A stretch of DNA of 42,400 nt from Bacillus sp. 522_BSPC (GTDB lineage: Bacteria > Bacillota > Bacilli > Bacillales > Cytobacillaceae): assembly GCF_001076885.1 (NCBI RefSeq), contig NZ_JVDT01000287.1, positions 1-42,400 on the forward strand, written 5' to 3'. The first letter of the stretch is position 1. Every line of letters begins with the position of its first letter. Shown piece by piece: positions 25,179-32,757 of this stretch. Both the position numbers and the translations under genes were made by a program. The notes under the pieces are model-generated. The model saw only the letters and a list, made by a program, of their open reading frames with translations. It searched no databases and was not told the DNA's origin.

Positions 25179-25406
25179 ATGAATATAGATAAATTGTTAG
25201 ATGCAAAAGGATTGGCATGTCCAATGCCAATTGTAAAAACAAAGAAGGCAATAAATGAATTAACTGCTGGTCAAGTATTAGAAATCCATACTACTGATAA
25301 AGGTGCAAAGAACGATCTCACTGCTTGGGCAAAATCGGGTGGACATGAGCTACTAAAATATGAAGAAGCGAATGATGTATTAAAGTTTTGGATTAAAAAA
25401 GGTTAA
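25179..25406 (+). CDS. tusA: TusA-family sulfur carrier protein
   Basis: 75-residue single-domain TusA-like sulfur carrier. The sulfur-carrying Cys is C14 in AKGLACPMPIVKTKKA, followed by GQVLEIHTTDKGAKNDL and a hydrophobic end (DVLKFWIKKG). GAAAGGAG precedes ATG 25179; the longer frame to 25104 crosses the promoter. In E. coli TusA feeds 2-thiouridine synthesis, but here the setting points to persulfide transfer among the island's rhodaneses and reductase. Very close in sequence to the TusA at 28934, suggesting duplication. Confidence 0.92.
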   Translation: MNIDKLLDAKGLACPMPIVKTKKAINELTAGQVLEIHTTDKGAKNDLTAWAKSGGHELLKYEEANDVLKFWIKKG

Positions 25407-25424
25407 ATTTTTTTGTTTATAAAT

Positions 25425-25440
25425 ATACCCATACAGGTAA
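25425..25440 (+). promoter_or_regulatory. CstR-type operator before the DsrE-family gene
   Basis: ATACC-CATACA-GGTAA, 10 bases of its arms and all 6 of its centre agreeing with the site at 19944 except the final T/A. No clear -35/-10 pair was seen. Confidence 0.65.
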
Positions 25441-25469
25441 GGGTGACTGATACATGAGGAGGAACTATA

Positions 25470-25949
25470 ATGACAGAAAAGAAAAAAACAACAATTGTAT
25501 TATTTAGTGGCGATTATGATAAAGCAATGGCAGCTTATATCATTGCGAACGGGGCAGCGGCGTATGATCATGAAGTAACCATTTTTCACACGTTTTGGGG
25601 ACTAAATGCCTTGCGAAAAGATGCAGATATTCAACTGAAAAAAGGCTTCATGGAAAAAATGTTTGGCAGAATGATGCCAAAAGGTGCAGATAAAATGGGG
25701 CTTTCAAAAATGAACTTTGCTGGTTTTGGTCCTAAAATGATTAAAAATGTGATTAAAAAACACAATGCAATGCCACTTCCAGATTTAATCGAAATGGCAA
25801 GAGAACAAGATATAAAGCTTGTTGCCTGTACGATGACAATGGATTTATTAGGACTTCAAAAAGAAGAACTGTTGGATAATATTGAATATGCAGGTGTTGC
25901 TGCTTATTTGGGTGATGCAGAAGATGGAAATGTAAACCTATTTATCTAA
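25470..25949 (+). CDS. DsrE/DsrF/DrsH-like family protein (YrkE-like)
   Basis: 159 residues of the DsrE2 type. It starts KTTIVLFSGDYDKAMAAYIIANGAAAYDHEVTIF, has a central insert (KKGFMEKMFGRMMPKG), and the likely sulfur-binding C120 in VACTMTMDLLGL. DsrE-type proteins accept and pass on sulfane sulfur. Corresponds by family and neighbours to B. subtilis YrkE. GAGGAGG precedes the ATG. A CstR-type site lies just upstream, and an inverted repeat (25956-25963 with 25967-25974) separates it from the next gene. Confidence 0.9.
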   Translation: MTEKKKTTIVLFSGDYDKAMAAYIIANGAAAYDHEVTIFHTFWGLNALRKDADIQLKKGFMEKMFGRMMPKGADKMGLSKMNFAGFGPKMIKNVIKKHNAMPLPDLIEMAREQDIKLVACTMTMDLLGLQKEELLDNIEYAGVAAYLGDAEDGNVNLFI

Positions 25950-25955
25950 ATCAGT

Positions 25956-25974
25956 AGGGGATTCTTCCCTACAT
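25956..25974 (+). other. intercistronic hairpin
   Basis: GTAGGGGA pairs with TTCCCTAC around a 3-nt loop, between the DsrE-family and rhodanese genes. There is no T-run, so it is more likely an mRNA processing or stability element than a terminator. Confidence 0.4.
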
Positions 25975-25990
25975 AAAGGGAGAGATAATT

Positions 25991-26356
25991 TTGGAATATC
26001 TAAATTATATAATAATTGGGCTACTGTTAATTTTTATCATCAGACGATTCATTCCTACATTAGGTGTAAGACAGATTACAGCATTAGAGCTACGGGATGA
26101 GTTAAAGGATAAAAATAAACAATTTATTGATGTCCGTACTCCTGGGGAATATAGAGTAAACAATATTAAAGGATTTAAAAATATTCCACTTCAACAAATT
26201 ATGCAAAAAGCGGAGAAAGAAATCTCAAAAGATAAAGAAGTAATTGTTATTTGCCAAAGTGGAATGAGAAGTCAAAACGCAATTAAAATGTTAAAAAAAT
26301 TAGGATATACTAAAGTGACCAATGTAAAAGGCGGAATGAACGCTTGGAGATCATAA
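25991..26356 (+). CDS. membrane-anchored rhodanese
   Basis: 121 residues, TTG start at 25991 with AAGGGAGAG upstream. One N-terminal helix (YIIIGLLLIFIIRRF), then a full rhodanese domain with QFIDVRTPGEYRVNNI and the catalytic C88 in VICQSGMRSQNA, ending KGGMNAWRS. Sulfur transfer at the inner membrane face is inferred. Its anchor and linker (IPTLGVRQI) resemble those of the Cys-less protein at 24429 (IPIIGVPQI), so the two are probably paralogues. The next rhodanese begins 12 nt after it. Confidence 0.92.
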   Translation: MEYLNYIIIGLLLIFIIRRFIPTLGVRQITALELRDELKDKNKQFIDVRTPGEYRVNNIKGFKNIPLQQIMQKAEKEISKDKEVIVICQSGMRSQNAIKMLKKLGYTKVTNVKGGMNAWRS

Positions 26357-26368
26357 GGAGGCAAAAGC

Positions 26369-26665
26369 ATGAAACAATTAACTGCAAAAGAAGTAGAGAA
26401 ACTTTTAAGAGAAGGTAAAGTGTTAAATATTATTGATGTTCGAGAAGTTGATGAAGTTGCAACTGGTAAGATCCCAGGAGCCATTCATATCCCACTAGGG
26501 TTAGTAGAATTCCGTATGCATGAATTAGATAAATCTAAAGAATATATCATGGTTTGCCGTTCTGGTGGAAGAAGTGGTCAAGCAAGTCAATTTCTCGAAG
26601 ATCATGGATTTAAAGTAATAAATATGACTGGTGGAATGCTTGCATGGGAAGGCGAGACGAAGTAA
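26369..26665 (+). CDS. single-domain rhodanese
   Basis: 98-residue cytoplasmic rhodanese with IIDVREVDEVATGKIPGAIHIPLG and active-site C63 in MVCRSGGRSGQAS, ending MTGGMLAWEG. The CRSGGRS loop is of the six-residue sulfurtransferase type. AAGGAGGC precedes the ATG. It is co-transcribed with the anchored rhodanese 12 nt upstream and lies before a CstR-type site. Confidence 0.93.
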   Translation: MKQLTAKEVEKLLREGKVLNIIDVREVDEVATGKIPGAIHIPLGLVEFRMHELDKSKEYIMVCRSGGRSGQASQFLEDHGFKVINMTGGMLAWEGETK

Positions 26666-26683
26666 ATATTTTCGGTTAATCAA

Positions 26684-26699
26684 ATACCCGATGGGGTAA
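26684..26699 (+). promoter_or_regulatory. CstR-type operator before the TusA-rhodanese gene
   Basis: ATACC-CGATGG-GGTAA, ending just upstream of the gene's ribosome binding site. No convincing promoter hexamers seen. Confidence 0.65.
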
Positions 26700-26718
26700 A
26701 ATGGGAGGCTTTAATAAG

Positions 26719-27294
26719 ATGGAATCATTAAAAACAGATTTTTTATTAGATGCAAAAGGGTTAGCTTGCCCAATGCCAATCGTAAGAACAAAAAAAGCAA
26801 TGAATGATTTACAAGCTGGTCAGGTCTTAGAAGTTCAAGCAACAGATAAGGGCTCAAAAGCTGATATTCAAGCATGGGCTAATAGTGCTGGTCATCATTA
26901 TCTTGGCACAATTGAAGAAGACAATGTATTAAAACATTATTTAAGAAAATCATCTAATGATGCTTCAATTGAAAGAAAACATCCCAATGTAACTAGCAAT
27001 GAAGCACTTGAAAAGAAGCTAGAAACGAATGAAAATATCGTGGTTCTTGATGTAAGGGAAGAAGCTGAATATGCATTTAATCATATACCTAATGCGGTTT
27101 CGATTCCGTTAGGAGAATTAGAATTGCGTTTAAACGAATTAAAAGCAGATGATGAAATCTATGTGGTATGTCGCACAGGTAACCGTAGTGATCTTGCTGC
27201 TCAAAAGTTAGCTGAAAAGGGTTTTGATAATGTGATTAATGTGGTTCCAGGCATGAGTGCTTGGACAGGAAAATCGGACTCTTTAATCAAATAG
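26719..27294 (+). CDS. yrkF: TusA - rhodanese fusion (YrkF-like)
   Basis: 191 residues. TusA domain at residues 1-75 with C17 in AKGLACPMPIVRTKKA; rhodanese at about 95-190 with VLDVREEAEYAFNHI and C151 in VVCRTGNRSD. The linked carrier and sulfurtransferase suggest direct hand-over of sulfane sulfur. Same architecture as B. subtilis YrkF and comparable with S. aureus CstA. ATG 26719 is preferred because GGGAGG (26703-26708) lies 10 nt before it; ATG 26701 overlaps that signal. Downstream are two decayed genes and then the YrkH-like gene. Confidence 0.92.
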   Translation: MESLKTDFLLDAKGLACPMPIVRTKKAMNDLQAGQVLEVQATDKGSKADIQAWANSAGHHYLGTIEEDNVLKHYLRKSSNDASIERKHPNVTSNEALEKKLETNENIVVLDVREEAEYAFNHIPNAVSIPLGELELRLNELKADDEIYVVCRTGNRSDLAAQKLAEKGFDNVINVVPGMSAWTGKSDSLIK

Positions 27295-27304
27295 AGAGAT
27301 TAAT

Positions 27305-27403
27305 ATGGACGAAGTAACAGTATATACTATTTCACGTTGTCCATAGTGTGTTCTGTTAAAAAAATTTTGGCAGAACACACTGTTTCTTTCCTAGAGGTGA
27401 AAG
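27305..27403 (+). pseudogene. glutaredoxin-like gene interrupted at its active site
   Basis: Reads MDEVTVYTISRCP then TAG (27344-27346) then CVLLKKF, so an amber codon stands at the Y of the CPYC motif. A second break in the A/T tract at about 27358-27368 shifts the frame to LAEHTVSFLEVKVE, which still looks glutaredoxin-like. The rest of the gene is missing, replaced by DsrE-family sequence. Non-functional as read. Confidence 0.72.
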
Positions 27404-27738
27404 TTGAAACAACAAACAGCAGCAACAGATAAAGAAGTAGCCATTTTCTTTACTTTTGAAGGGTTGAACTTAATTCATAAAAATGAATACAAACAATTAC
27501 CAATGCCTCAAGGCAAAGAACATTTCGCGCAAGGGTGGGTTTGCTAATGCAAATGTACCAGCTACTCCCCGAATTAGTTGCAATGCCCAAGAAATAGGTG
27601 TTAAATTCATTGGTTGCCAAATGACAATGAATGTTATGGGATCAGAAAAGGTGCTTTTGTTGATGGAACTGAAGTAGGAGGAGCAGTAACCTTTTTAGAA
27701 TTTGATAAAGATGCAGACGCAACACTAACTTTTAAAAG
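27404..27738 (+). pseudogene. decayed DsrE2-family gene
   Basis: Pieces of one DsrE2-type protein appear in successive frames: AATDKEVAIFFTFEGLNLIHK..PMPQGKEHF from about 27416, GFANANVP and then GVKFIGCQMTMNVMG in the next frame, and FVDGTEVGGAVTFLEFDKDAD in the third. At least three indels are needed, and the N terminus is lost. The CQMTM motif corresponds to the sulfur-binding Cys segment of family members (compare CTMTM in the gene at 25470). Not functional as read; the piece at 27483-27677 is not a separate gene. Confidence 0.82.
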
Positions 27739-27764
27739 GGTTTATTATTTTTTTAACCAAAAAT

Positions 27765-27780
27765 ATACCGTAGGGGGTAA
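27765..27780 (+). promoter_or_regulatory. CstR-type operator before the YrkH-like gene
   Basis: ATACC-GTAGGG-GGTAA lies 5 nt before the gene start and overlaps the only ribosome-binding-like sequence (AGGGGGTAA), so repressor site and translation signal coincide. Confidence 0.65.
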
Positions 27781-27785
27781 ATGAT

Positions 27786-28913
27786 ATGACTGTTAAAGTT
27801 ATGCAGACAAAAGAAGTAACTAAAAAAGTATTTAATAAAGAAGAATTATTTATTCTAGATGTTCGTAACGAAAGTGATTTTAAGGATTGGAAAATTGAAG
27901 GGGAAAACTTTGATTATTTAAATATCCCGTATTTTGAATTACTTGATGGAGTGGAAGAAATTTTAGAAAAACTTCCTGCTACAAAAGAAATATTAGTTGT
28001 TTGTGCTAAAGAGGGTTCTTCTGTAATGGTGGCAGAGATGCTTTCAGAACAAGGTTTAACTGTTTCTTATTTGCAAGGTGGTATGAAGGCGTGGAGTGAA
28101 CATTTAGAGCCTGTAAAGATTGGGAATTTAACGGAAGGTGGAGAATTACACCAATTTGTTCGCATCGGAAAAGGTTGTCTATCCTATATGGTGATTTCTA
28201 ACGGAGAAGCTGCAATTATAGACGCCACTCGTATGACAGATATTTTTCTAAACTTTGCGAATGAAATGGGAGTAAAAATCACACATGTTTTTGATACTCA
28301 TCTTCATGCAGATCATATTTCAGGAGGAAGAGTCATCGCTGAAAAAACAGGTGCAACATACTGGTTACCTCCAAAAGATGCGACTGAGGTAACTTTTGAA
28401 TACAACGCTCTAGAAGGCGGCAAAGTAGTGACAATCGGAAAAACAGAAATTGATATTCATGCGCTGTACTCTCCAGGTCACACAATCGGTTCTACATCAT
28501 TTGTTGTGGATGGGAAATTCCTTCTGTCAGGGGACATCTTATTTATTGATTCAATTGGAAGACCCGATTTAGCAGGAATGGCAGAAGACTGGGTAGCAGA
28601 TTTACGTGAAAGCCTGTATTCTCGTTACAGAGAACTTTCAGAAGAACTAATTGTACTCCCAGCTCACTTTATGATCATTGATGAACTGAATGAAGACGGT
28701 AGTGTATCAGAAAGATTAGGTACATTGTTTGAGAAAAATCATGGTTTAAATATTGAAGACGAAAATGAGTTTAGAAGACTTGTAACAGAGAACCTACCAC
28801 CACAACCAAACGCTTATCAAGAAATTCGTGAAACAAATATGGGGAAAATTAGTCCAGACTTAGATAAACAACGTGAGATGGAAATAGGACCAAACCGTTG
28901 TGCAGTCCGATAA
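27786..28913 (+). CDS. yrkH: rhodanese - metallo-beta-lactamase protein, persulfide dioxygenase-like (YrkH-like)
   Basis: 375 residues. The N-terminal rhodanese domain (about 5-110) has [14 protein letters not shown] and C73 in VVCAKEGSS. The rest is a metallo-beta-lactamase domain with H172-x-H174-x-D176-H177 in [11 protein letters not shown], later [25 protein letters not shown] and LPAHF, the pattern of ETHE1/persulfide dioxygenases and their relatives. Expected to oxidise or hydrolyse low-molecular persulfides, with the rhodanese passing sulfur on. S. aureus CstB has related domains with the metal domain first. Same architecture as B. subtilis YrkH. The ATG at 27786 directly follows an operator. 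Confidence 0.92.
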   Translation: MTVKVMQTKEVTKKVFNKEELFILDVRNESDFKDWKIEGENFDYLNIPYFELLDGVEEILEKLPATKEILVVCAKEGSSVMVAEMLSEQGLTVSYLQGGMKAWSEHLEPVKIGNLTEGGELHQFVRIGKGCLSYMVISNGEAAIIDATRMTDIFLNFANEMGVKITHVFDTHLHADHISGGRVIAEKTGATYWLPPKDATEVTFEYNALEGGKVVTIGKTEIDIHALYSPGHTIGSTSFVVDGKFLLSGDILFIDSIGRPDLAGMAEDWVADLRESLYSRYRELSEELIVLPAHFMIIDELNEDGSVSERLGTLFEKNHGLNIEDENEFRRLVTENLPPQPNAYQEIRETNMGKISPDLDKQREMEIGPNRCAVR

Positions 28914-28933
28914 TTTATAAATAGGAGGAAAAT

Positions 28934-29167
28934 ATGATAATGGAATCAACTAAAGTATTAGATGCAAAAGGGTTAGCTTGCCCAATGCCGATTGTAAAGA
29001 CAAAAAAAACAATGGGAGAGATGGAATCAGGTCAGGTATTAGAAGTTCATACAACTGATAAAGGGGCTAAAAATGATTTAACTGCTTGGGCTAAATCAGG
29101 AGGGCATGAATTATTACAACACGAAGATGAAAACGGAGTGTTGAAATTTTGGATTAAAAAAGGTTGA
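28934..29167 (+). CDS. yrkI: TusA-family sulfur carrier protein (YrkI-like)
   Basis: 77-residue TusA with C16 in AKGLACPMPIVKTKKT and the same hydrophobic end (GVLKFWIKKG) as the TusA at 25179. AGGAGG lies 5 nt before the ATG. It follows the YrkH-like gene by 20 nt, so it is co-transcribed and matches the place of B. subtilis yrkI. A terminator-like hairpin follows before the permease gene. Confidence 0.92.
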   Translation: MIMESTKVLDAKGLACPMPIVKTKKTMGEMESGQVLEVHTTDKGAKNDLTAWAKSGGHELLQHEDENGVLKFWIKKG

Positions 29168-29173
29168 ACTATA

Positions 29174-29201
29174 AGGGGACCAATTAAGGTTCCTTTTTTT
29201 T
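29174..29201 (+). terminator. partial terminator between TusA and the permease gene
   Basis: AGGGGACC (29174-29181) pairs with GGTTCCTT (29188-29195), two G-U pairs, and T-run. It would lower permease expression relative to the genes before it. Confidence 0.7.
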
Positions 29202-29220
29202 CTAAAGAGGGGGGATCTAT

Positions 29221-29997
29221 ATGGATATTAATTTCATCATCACTATTTTCACAATTGGCTTTATCGGTTCCTTTCTTTCTGGAATGTTAGGGATAGGAGG
29301 AGCCATTATAAATTATCCAATGTTATTATATATTCCAGTAATTTTAGGGGTGGGTCATTTTACATCACATGAAGTTTCAGTAATTACAGCCATCCAAGTG
29401 TTCTTTGCGACACTTGGTGGTGTTTGGGCTTATCGTAGTGGCGGATATTTAAATAAAACATTAATTGTTAATATGGGAATTAGCGTTTTAATCGGGAGTT
29501 TTATTGGGGGCATGAGTTCCACTCACATGTCGGATAGTGGAATTAATATCGTATATGGCATTTTAGCTATTATTGCTGTTATTTTAATGTTTGTACCTAA
29601 AAAAGAGATCGATGCTAACCGTTTAGAACAAGTCAAGTTTAATAAATGGCTAGCTGCTTCATTTGCCTTTATCGTAGGTGTGGGGTCAGGTATTGTAGGT
29701 GCGGGAGGAGCATTCTTATTAGTTCCTATCATGCTTGTCCTATTAAAAATACCAACAAGAATGACCATTGCATCATCCTTAGCCATTACACTTATTTCAT
29801 CAATAGGAACTGTCTCAGGAAAAATCTCAACAGGCCATGTACCGATATTGCCTTCTCTTATTTTGGTTGTTGCCAGTCTGATTGCTTCACCTATAGGAGC
29901 TAACGTTGGAAAAAAGGTGAATACAAGGGTCTTACAAGGAATAATGGGAATTTTAATTTTAGCAACAGCAGTGAAGACTTGGATGGAAATATTATAA
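29221..29997 (+). CDS. yrkJ: TauE/SafE family permease (YrkJ-like)
   Basis: 258-residue membrane protein with about eight helices and the TauE/SafE pattern: [22 protein letters not shown] near the start and [23 protein letters not shown] in the second half, an internal duplication. The family moves sulfur-containing anions such as sulfite, thiosulfate or sulfoacetate. In this place (as YrkJ, and TauE in cst operons) export of sulfite or thiosulfate made by persulfide oxidation is the likely job, by inference. GAGGGGGG precedes the ATG. Confidence 0.92.
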   Translation: MDINFIITIFTIGFIGSFLSGMLGIGGAIINYPMLLYIPVILGVGHFTSHEVSVITAIQVFFATLGGVWAYRSGGYLNKTLIVNMGISVLIGSFIGGMSSTHMSDSGINIVYGILAIIAVILMFVPKKEIDANRLEQVKFNKWLAASFAFIVGVGSGIVGAGGAFLLVPIMLVLLKIPTRMTIASSLAITLISSIGTVSGKISTGHVPILPSLILVVASLIASPIGANVGKKVNTRVLQGIMGILILATAVKTWMEIL

Positions 29998-30361
29998 GTA
30001 TTTATTGATTAGCTAAAAGAAGTAGTTGACTAAACTATTATTGTTCTAATATCGTCAACATTAAGTTGAACAAATGGAAAAAAGTGGTGTTATCAAAGTG
30101 TTATGTTTATATAAAATTCCAATGAGGTAATAAAAGTGATTTTAACTGAAAATAGTTTTTGATTTAATCAATAGAGGCTAGATAGGTACCTATTTCTATC
30201 TACCTTGTCCATACATAAGTTTTAAATAATGTGGGTATTCTAAAAGGGAATCTTTAGTAAAATGAGGATAGATTTATAAAAGTACAGCAATCCTATATCG
30301 ATATAATATGGCATAATTATGCTCAATAATTCACTAATTTAAAATGAATAGGAGAGAAAAT
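29998..30361. other. intergenic region before cydA
   Basis: No gene is supported. It contains GTTGAC/GTCAAC (about 30026-30057) and a GATAGG..CTATC repeat near 30182-30203, a TATAAT at 30302-30307 without a good -35, and the AGGAGAG of cydA. No Rex-type palindrome is seen. Confidence 0.4.
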
Positions 30362-31714
30362 ATGGATTTTGATACGGTCACGATTAGTAGATTGATTACA
30401 GCAATGACCCTGCTTTTTCATATAATCTTTGCGACACTTGGGGTAGGAGTACCATTGTTTATTTCAATAGCTGAATTAGTCGGTATTAGAAAACAAGACA
30501 AGCATTATGAATTGCTAGCGAAAAGATGGTCAAGAGGCTTTGTAATAACTGTTGCAATTGGAGTAGTGACTGGAACAGCCATTGCTCTACAGTTATCTTT
30601 AGTCTGGCCAAACTTTATGCAGCTTGCAGGGAATGTAATTGCATTGCCGTTATTTATGGAAGTTTTTGCGTTTTTCTTTGAAGCTATTTTCTTGGGGATT
30701 TATTTATATACTTGGGATCGGTTTAAAGGGAAGTATACACATTGGCTATTAACGCTACCGGTCGTTATCGGTGCGGGGATGTCTGCGGTCTTTATAACGA
30801 CAGTAAATTCGTTTATGAACTCGCCTAATGGATTTACGATGGTGGATGGGGAATTTGTTGCTGTTAATCCATTAAAAGCAATGTTGAATCCATCATCTCC
30901 AACTAGAATTTTTCACGTATTGGGAGGTTCCTATTTAACTGTAGCCGCTATTTTAGCAACTATTGCCGCAATTGCGTTAATAAGGAATAAAGGTGCTCAT
31001 GAATATCATAAAAAAGCATTAAAAATGACGGTTATTGCTATGTTTACATTTTCGGTAATTACTGCATTAGCCGGTGATGTGTCAGCAAAATATTTAGCAA
31101 AACATCAGACTGAGAAACTAGCTGCCGCAGAATGGCTTTTTGAGTCAGAGGAGAATGCTGATCTTCTCCTTTTTGGATGGTTGAATAAGGATAATGAAAT
31201 CGTTGGAGCGATTCGCGTACCAGGATTTCTAAGCTTTTTAGCACATGGTGACTTTATGAGCGAGGTAACTGGATTGGAAGAAACACCAGAACAGGAAAGA
31301 CCCCCATTAATCATACACTATCTATTTGATTCAATGGTATCTATTGGTTTCTTCTTATTAGGAATTTCCTTTTTATATATTGTTTTAAGGAGGCTTAAGC
31401 GCTGGAATGTGCACAGTAAATTAATGCTTTGGCTACTTGCGATAAGTGGACCACTTGCAATGTTAGCTGTAGAACTTGGATGGCTTTTTGCAGAGCTAGG
31501 AAGACAGCCTTGGATAGTAAGAGGATATATGACGGTTGATGAGGCAGCAACTTCTTCTACTTATATCCTGCATATGTTTTTTCTATTTCTAGCATTGTAT
31601 ATAGTGCTCGGTACATTATTTACGATAACCTTGCGAAAATTATTTAAAGACAATCCAGCTGAAGTGGAGTTAGAGAAGCATTACCCTGAATGGAAAGAGG
31701 GAATTGAAAAATGA
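30362..31714 (+). CDS. cydA: cytochrome bd ubiquinol/menaquinol oxidase subunit I
   Basis: Haem- and quinol-binding subunit of the bd terminal oxidase, which reduces oxygen to water in the membrane. H20 (LLFHIIF) matches the high-spin haem b595 ligand and H185 (RIFHVLGGSY) the b558 ligand of E. coli CydA; the GRQPW motif is near the C terminus. About nine helices; 450 residues with a short Q loop, close to B. subtilis CydA and YthA. ATG 30362 has AGGAGAG upstream; the earlier in-frame ATG at 30344 does not. Its stop overlaps the cydB start (ATGA). First gene of cydABDC. Confidence 0.95.
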   Translation: MDFDTVTISRLITAMTLLFHIIFATLGVGVPLFISIAELVGIRKQDKHYELLAKRWSRGFVITVAIGVVTGTAIALQLSLVWPNFMQLAGNVIALPLFMEVFAFFFEAIFLGIYLYTWDRFKGKYTHWLLTLPVVIGAGMSAVFITTVNSFMNSPNGFTMVDGEFVAVNPLKAMLNPSSPTRIFHVLGGSYLTVAAILATIAAIALIRNKGAHEYHKKALKMTVIAMFTFSVITALAGDVSAKYLAKHQTEKLAAAEWLFESEENADLLLFGWLNKDNEIVGAIRVPGFLSFLAHGDFMSEVTGLEETPEQERPPLIIHYLFDSMVSIGFFLLGISFLYIVLRRLKRWNVHSKLMLWLLAISGPLAMLAVELGWLFAELGRQPWIVRGYMTVDEAATSSTYILHMFFLFLALYIVLGTLFTITLRKLFKDNPAEVELEKHYPEWKEGIEK

Positions 31715-32724
31715 GCTATGAAGTAATTGGGATTACGGTTTTGTGGCTGTTTTTATACGGTTATCTCATTGTAGCATCGATTGATTTTGGAGCAGGTTTT
31801 TTTGCATATTATGCAAAGATTACGAAGCAAGATCATATCATTAATCAAATAATTTCGCGCTATTTATCGCCTGTTTGGGAAGTTACGAATGTGTTTTTAG
31901 TTTTCTTTTTTGTAGGAATCGTCGGTTTTTTCCCATCTACGGCATATTATTATGGATCCGCTTTACTTGTGCCTGCAAGTTTTGGGATTATTTTGCTAGC
32001 AATTCGAGGTTCCTTTTATGCTTTTGAAAATTATGGTTCAAAACAAAGTAATGTTTATATGTTTCTATATGGAGCTACAGGGCTATTCATCCCGGCATCG
32101 TTATCGGTCGCCTTAACGATTTCAGAAGGAGGATATATTTCTGAACAAAACGGTCAAGTTTCGTTAAAGTATTTAGAATTATTTACCAGTCCATTAGCAT
32201 GGAGTATTGTTGCGTTAGCTATTGTTTCTGTTTTATTTATTAGTGCAAGCTTTATCACCTATTATGCATCAAGAGCAAAAGATATAGCAGCACTACTGTT
32301 AGTACGTAAATGGGCATTATTTTGGGCAACACCAACCATTATTATGGCGTTGACAACGATGATTACTTTAAGTCAGAGAAACCAGGTCAACTATGAAAAT
32401 ATGTTGGATTTATGGTGGATATTTGGCTTATCGATGGGCTTTTTCATCATTGGGATTAGCCTATTATATATTGGCAGAAATTATGGCATTGCATTTATTG
32501 CTATTATGCTGCAGTTTCTCTTTGCCTTTTTCGGATACGGAATGGCTAAGTATCCCTATTTACTCTATCCATACATCAATATTGAAGATAGTGTTACAAA
32601 TTCATCTATGGCAATGGCGCTTATAATTGCCTTTATTGGGGGACTTTTATTATTAATTCCTTCTCTAATCTTATTGATGCGCCTCTTTTTATTTGATGCA
32701 GATTATGCCAAAGGAAAAAAATGA
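31711..32724 (+). CDS. cydB: cytochrome bd oxidase subunit II
   Basis: 337-residue membrane subunit with eight to nine helices, partner of CydA. It starts SYEVIGITVLWLFLYGYLIVASIDFGAGFF, typical of the Bacillus YthB/CydB type, and has the WEVTNVFLVFFFVGIVGFFP segment. The ATG overlaps the cydA stop by 4 nt, indicating coupled translation. It lacks motifs beyond the family pattern, as usual for this subunit. Followed by the CydDC exporter genes after 33 nt. Confidence 0.92.
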   Translation: MSYEVIGITVLWLFLYGYLIVASIDFGAGFFAYYAKITKQDHIINQIISRYLSPVWEVTNVFLVFFFVGIVGFFPSTAYYYGSALLVPASFGIILLAIRGSFYAFENYGSKQSNVYMFLYGATGLFIPASLSVALTISEGGYISEQNGQVSLKYLELFTSPLAWSIVALAIVSVLFISASFITYYASRAKDIAALLLVRKWALFWATPTIIMALTTMITLSQRNQVNYENMLDLWWIFGLSMGFFIIGISLLYIGRNYGIAFIAIMLQFLFAFFGYGMAKYPYLLYPYINIEDSVTNSSMAMALIIAFIGGLLLLIPSLILLMRLFLFDADYAKGKK

Positions 32725-32757
32725 AGAATACGCTAAATTATAGATTAGAGGGCTGAA

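Noticed and set aside
27344-27346. Possible recoded amber codon in the glutaredoxin motif
   Set aside because: A frameshift follows within 25 bases and most of the gene is missing, so decay explains it better than readthrough.
27483-27677. Open frame that could be read as a small separate protein
   Set aside because: It is the middle piece of a DsrE2-family gene whose other pieces lie in the adjoining frames.
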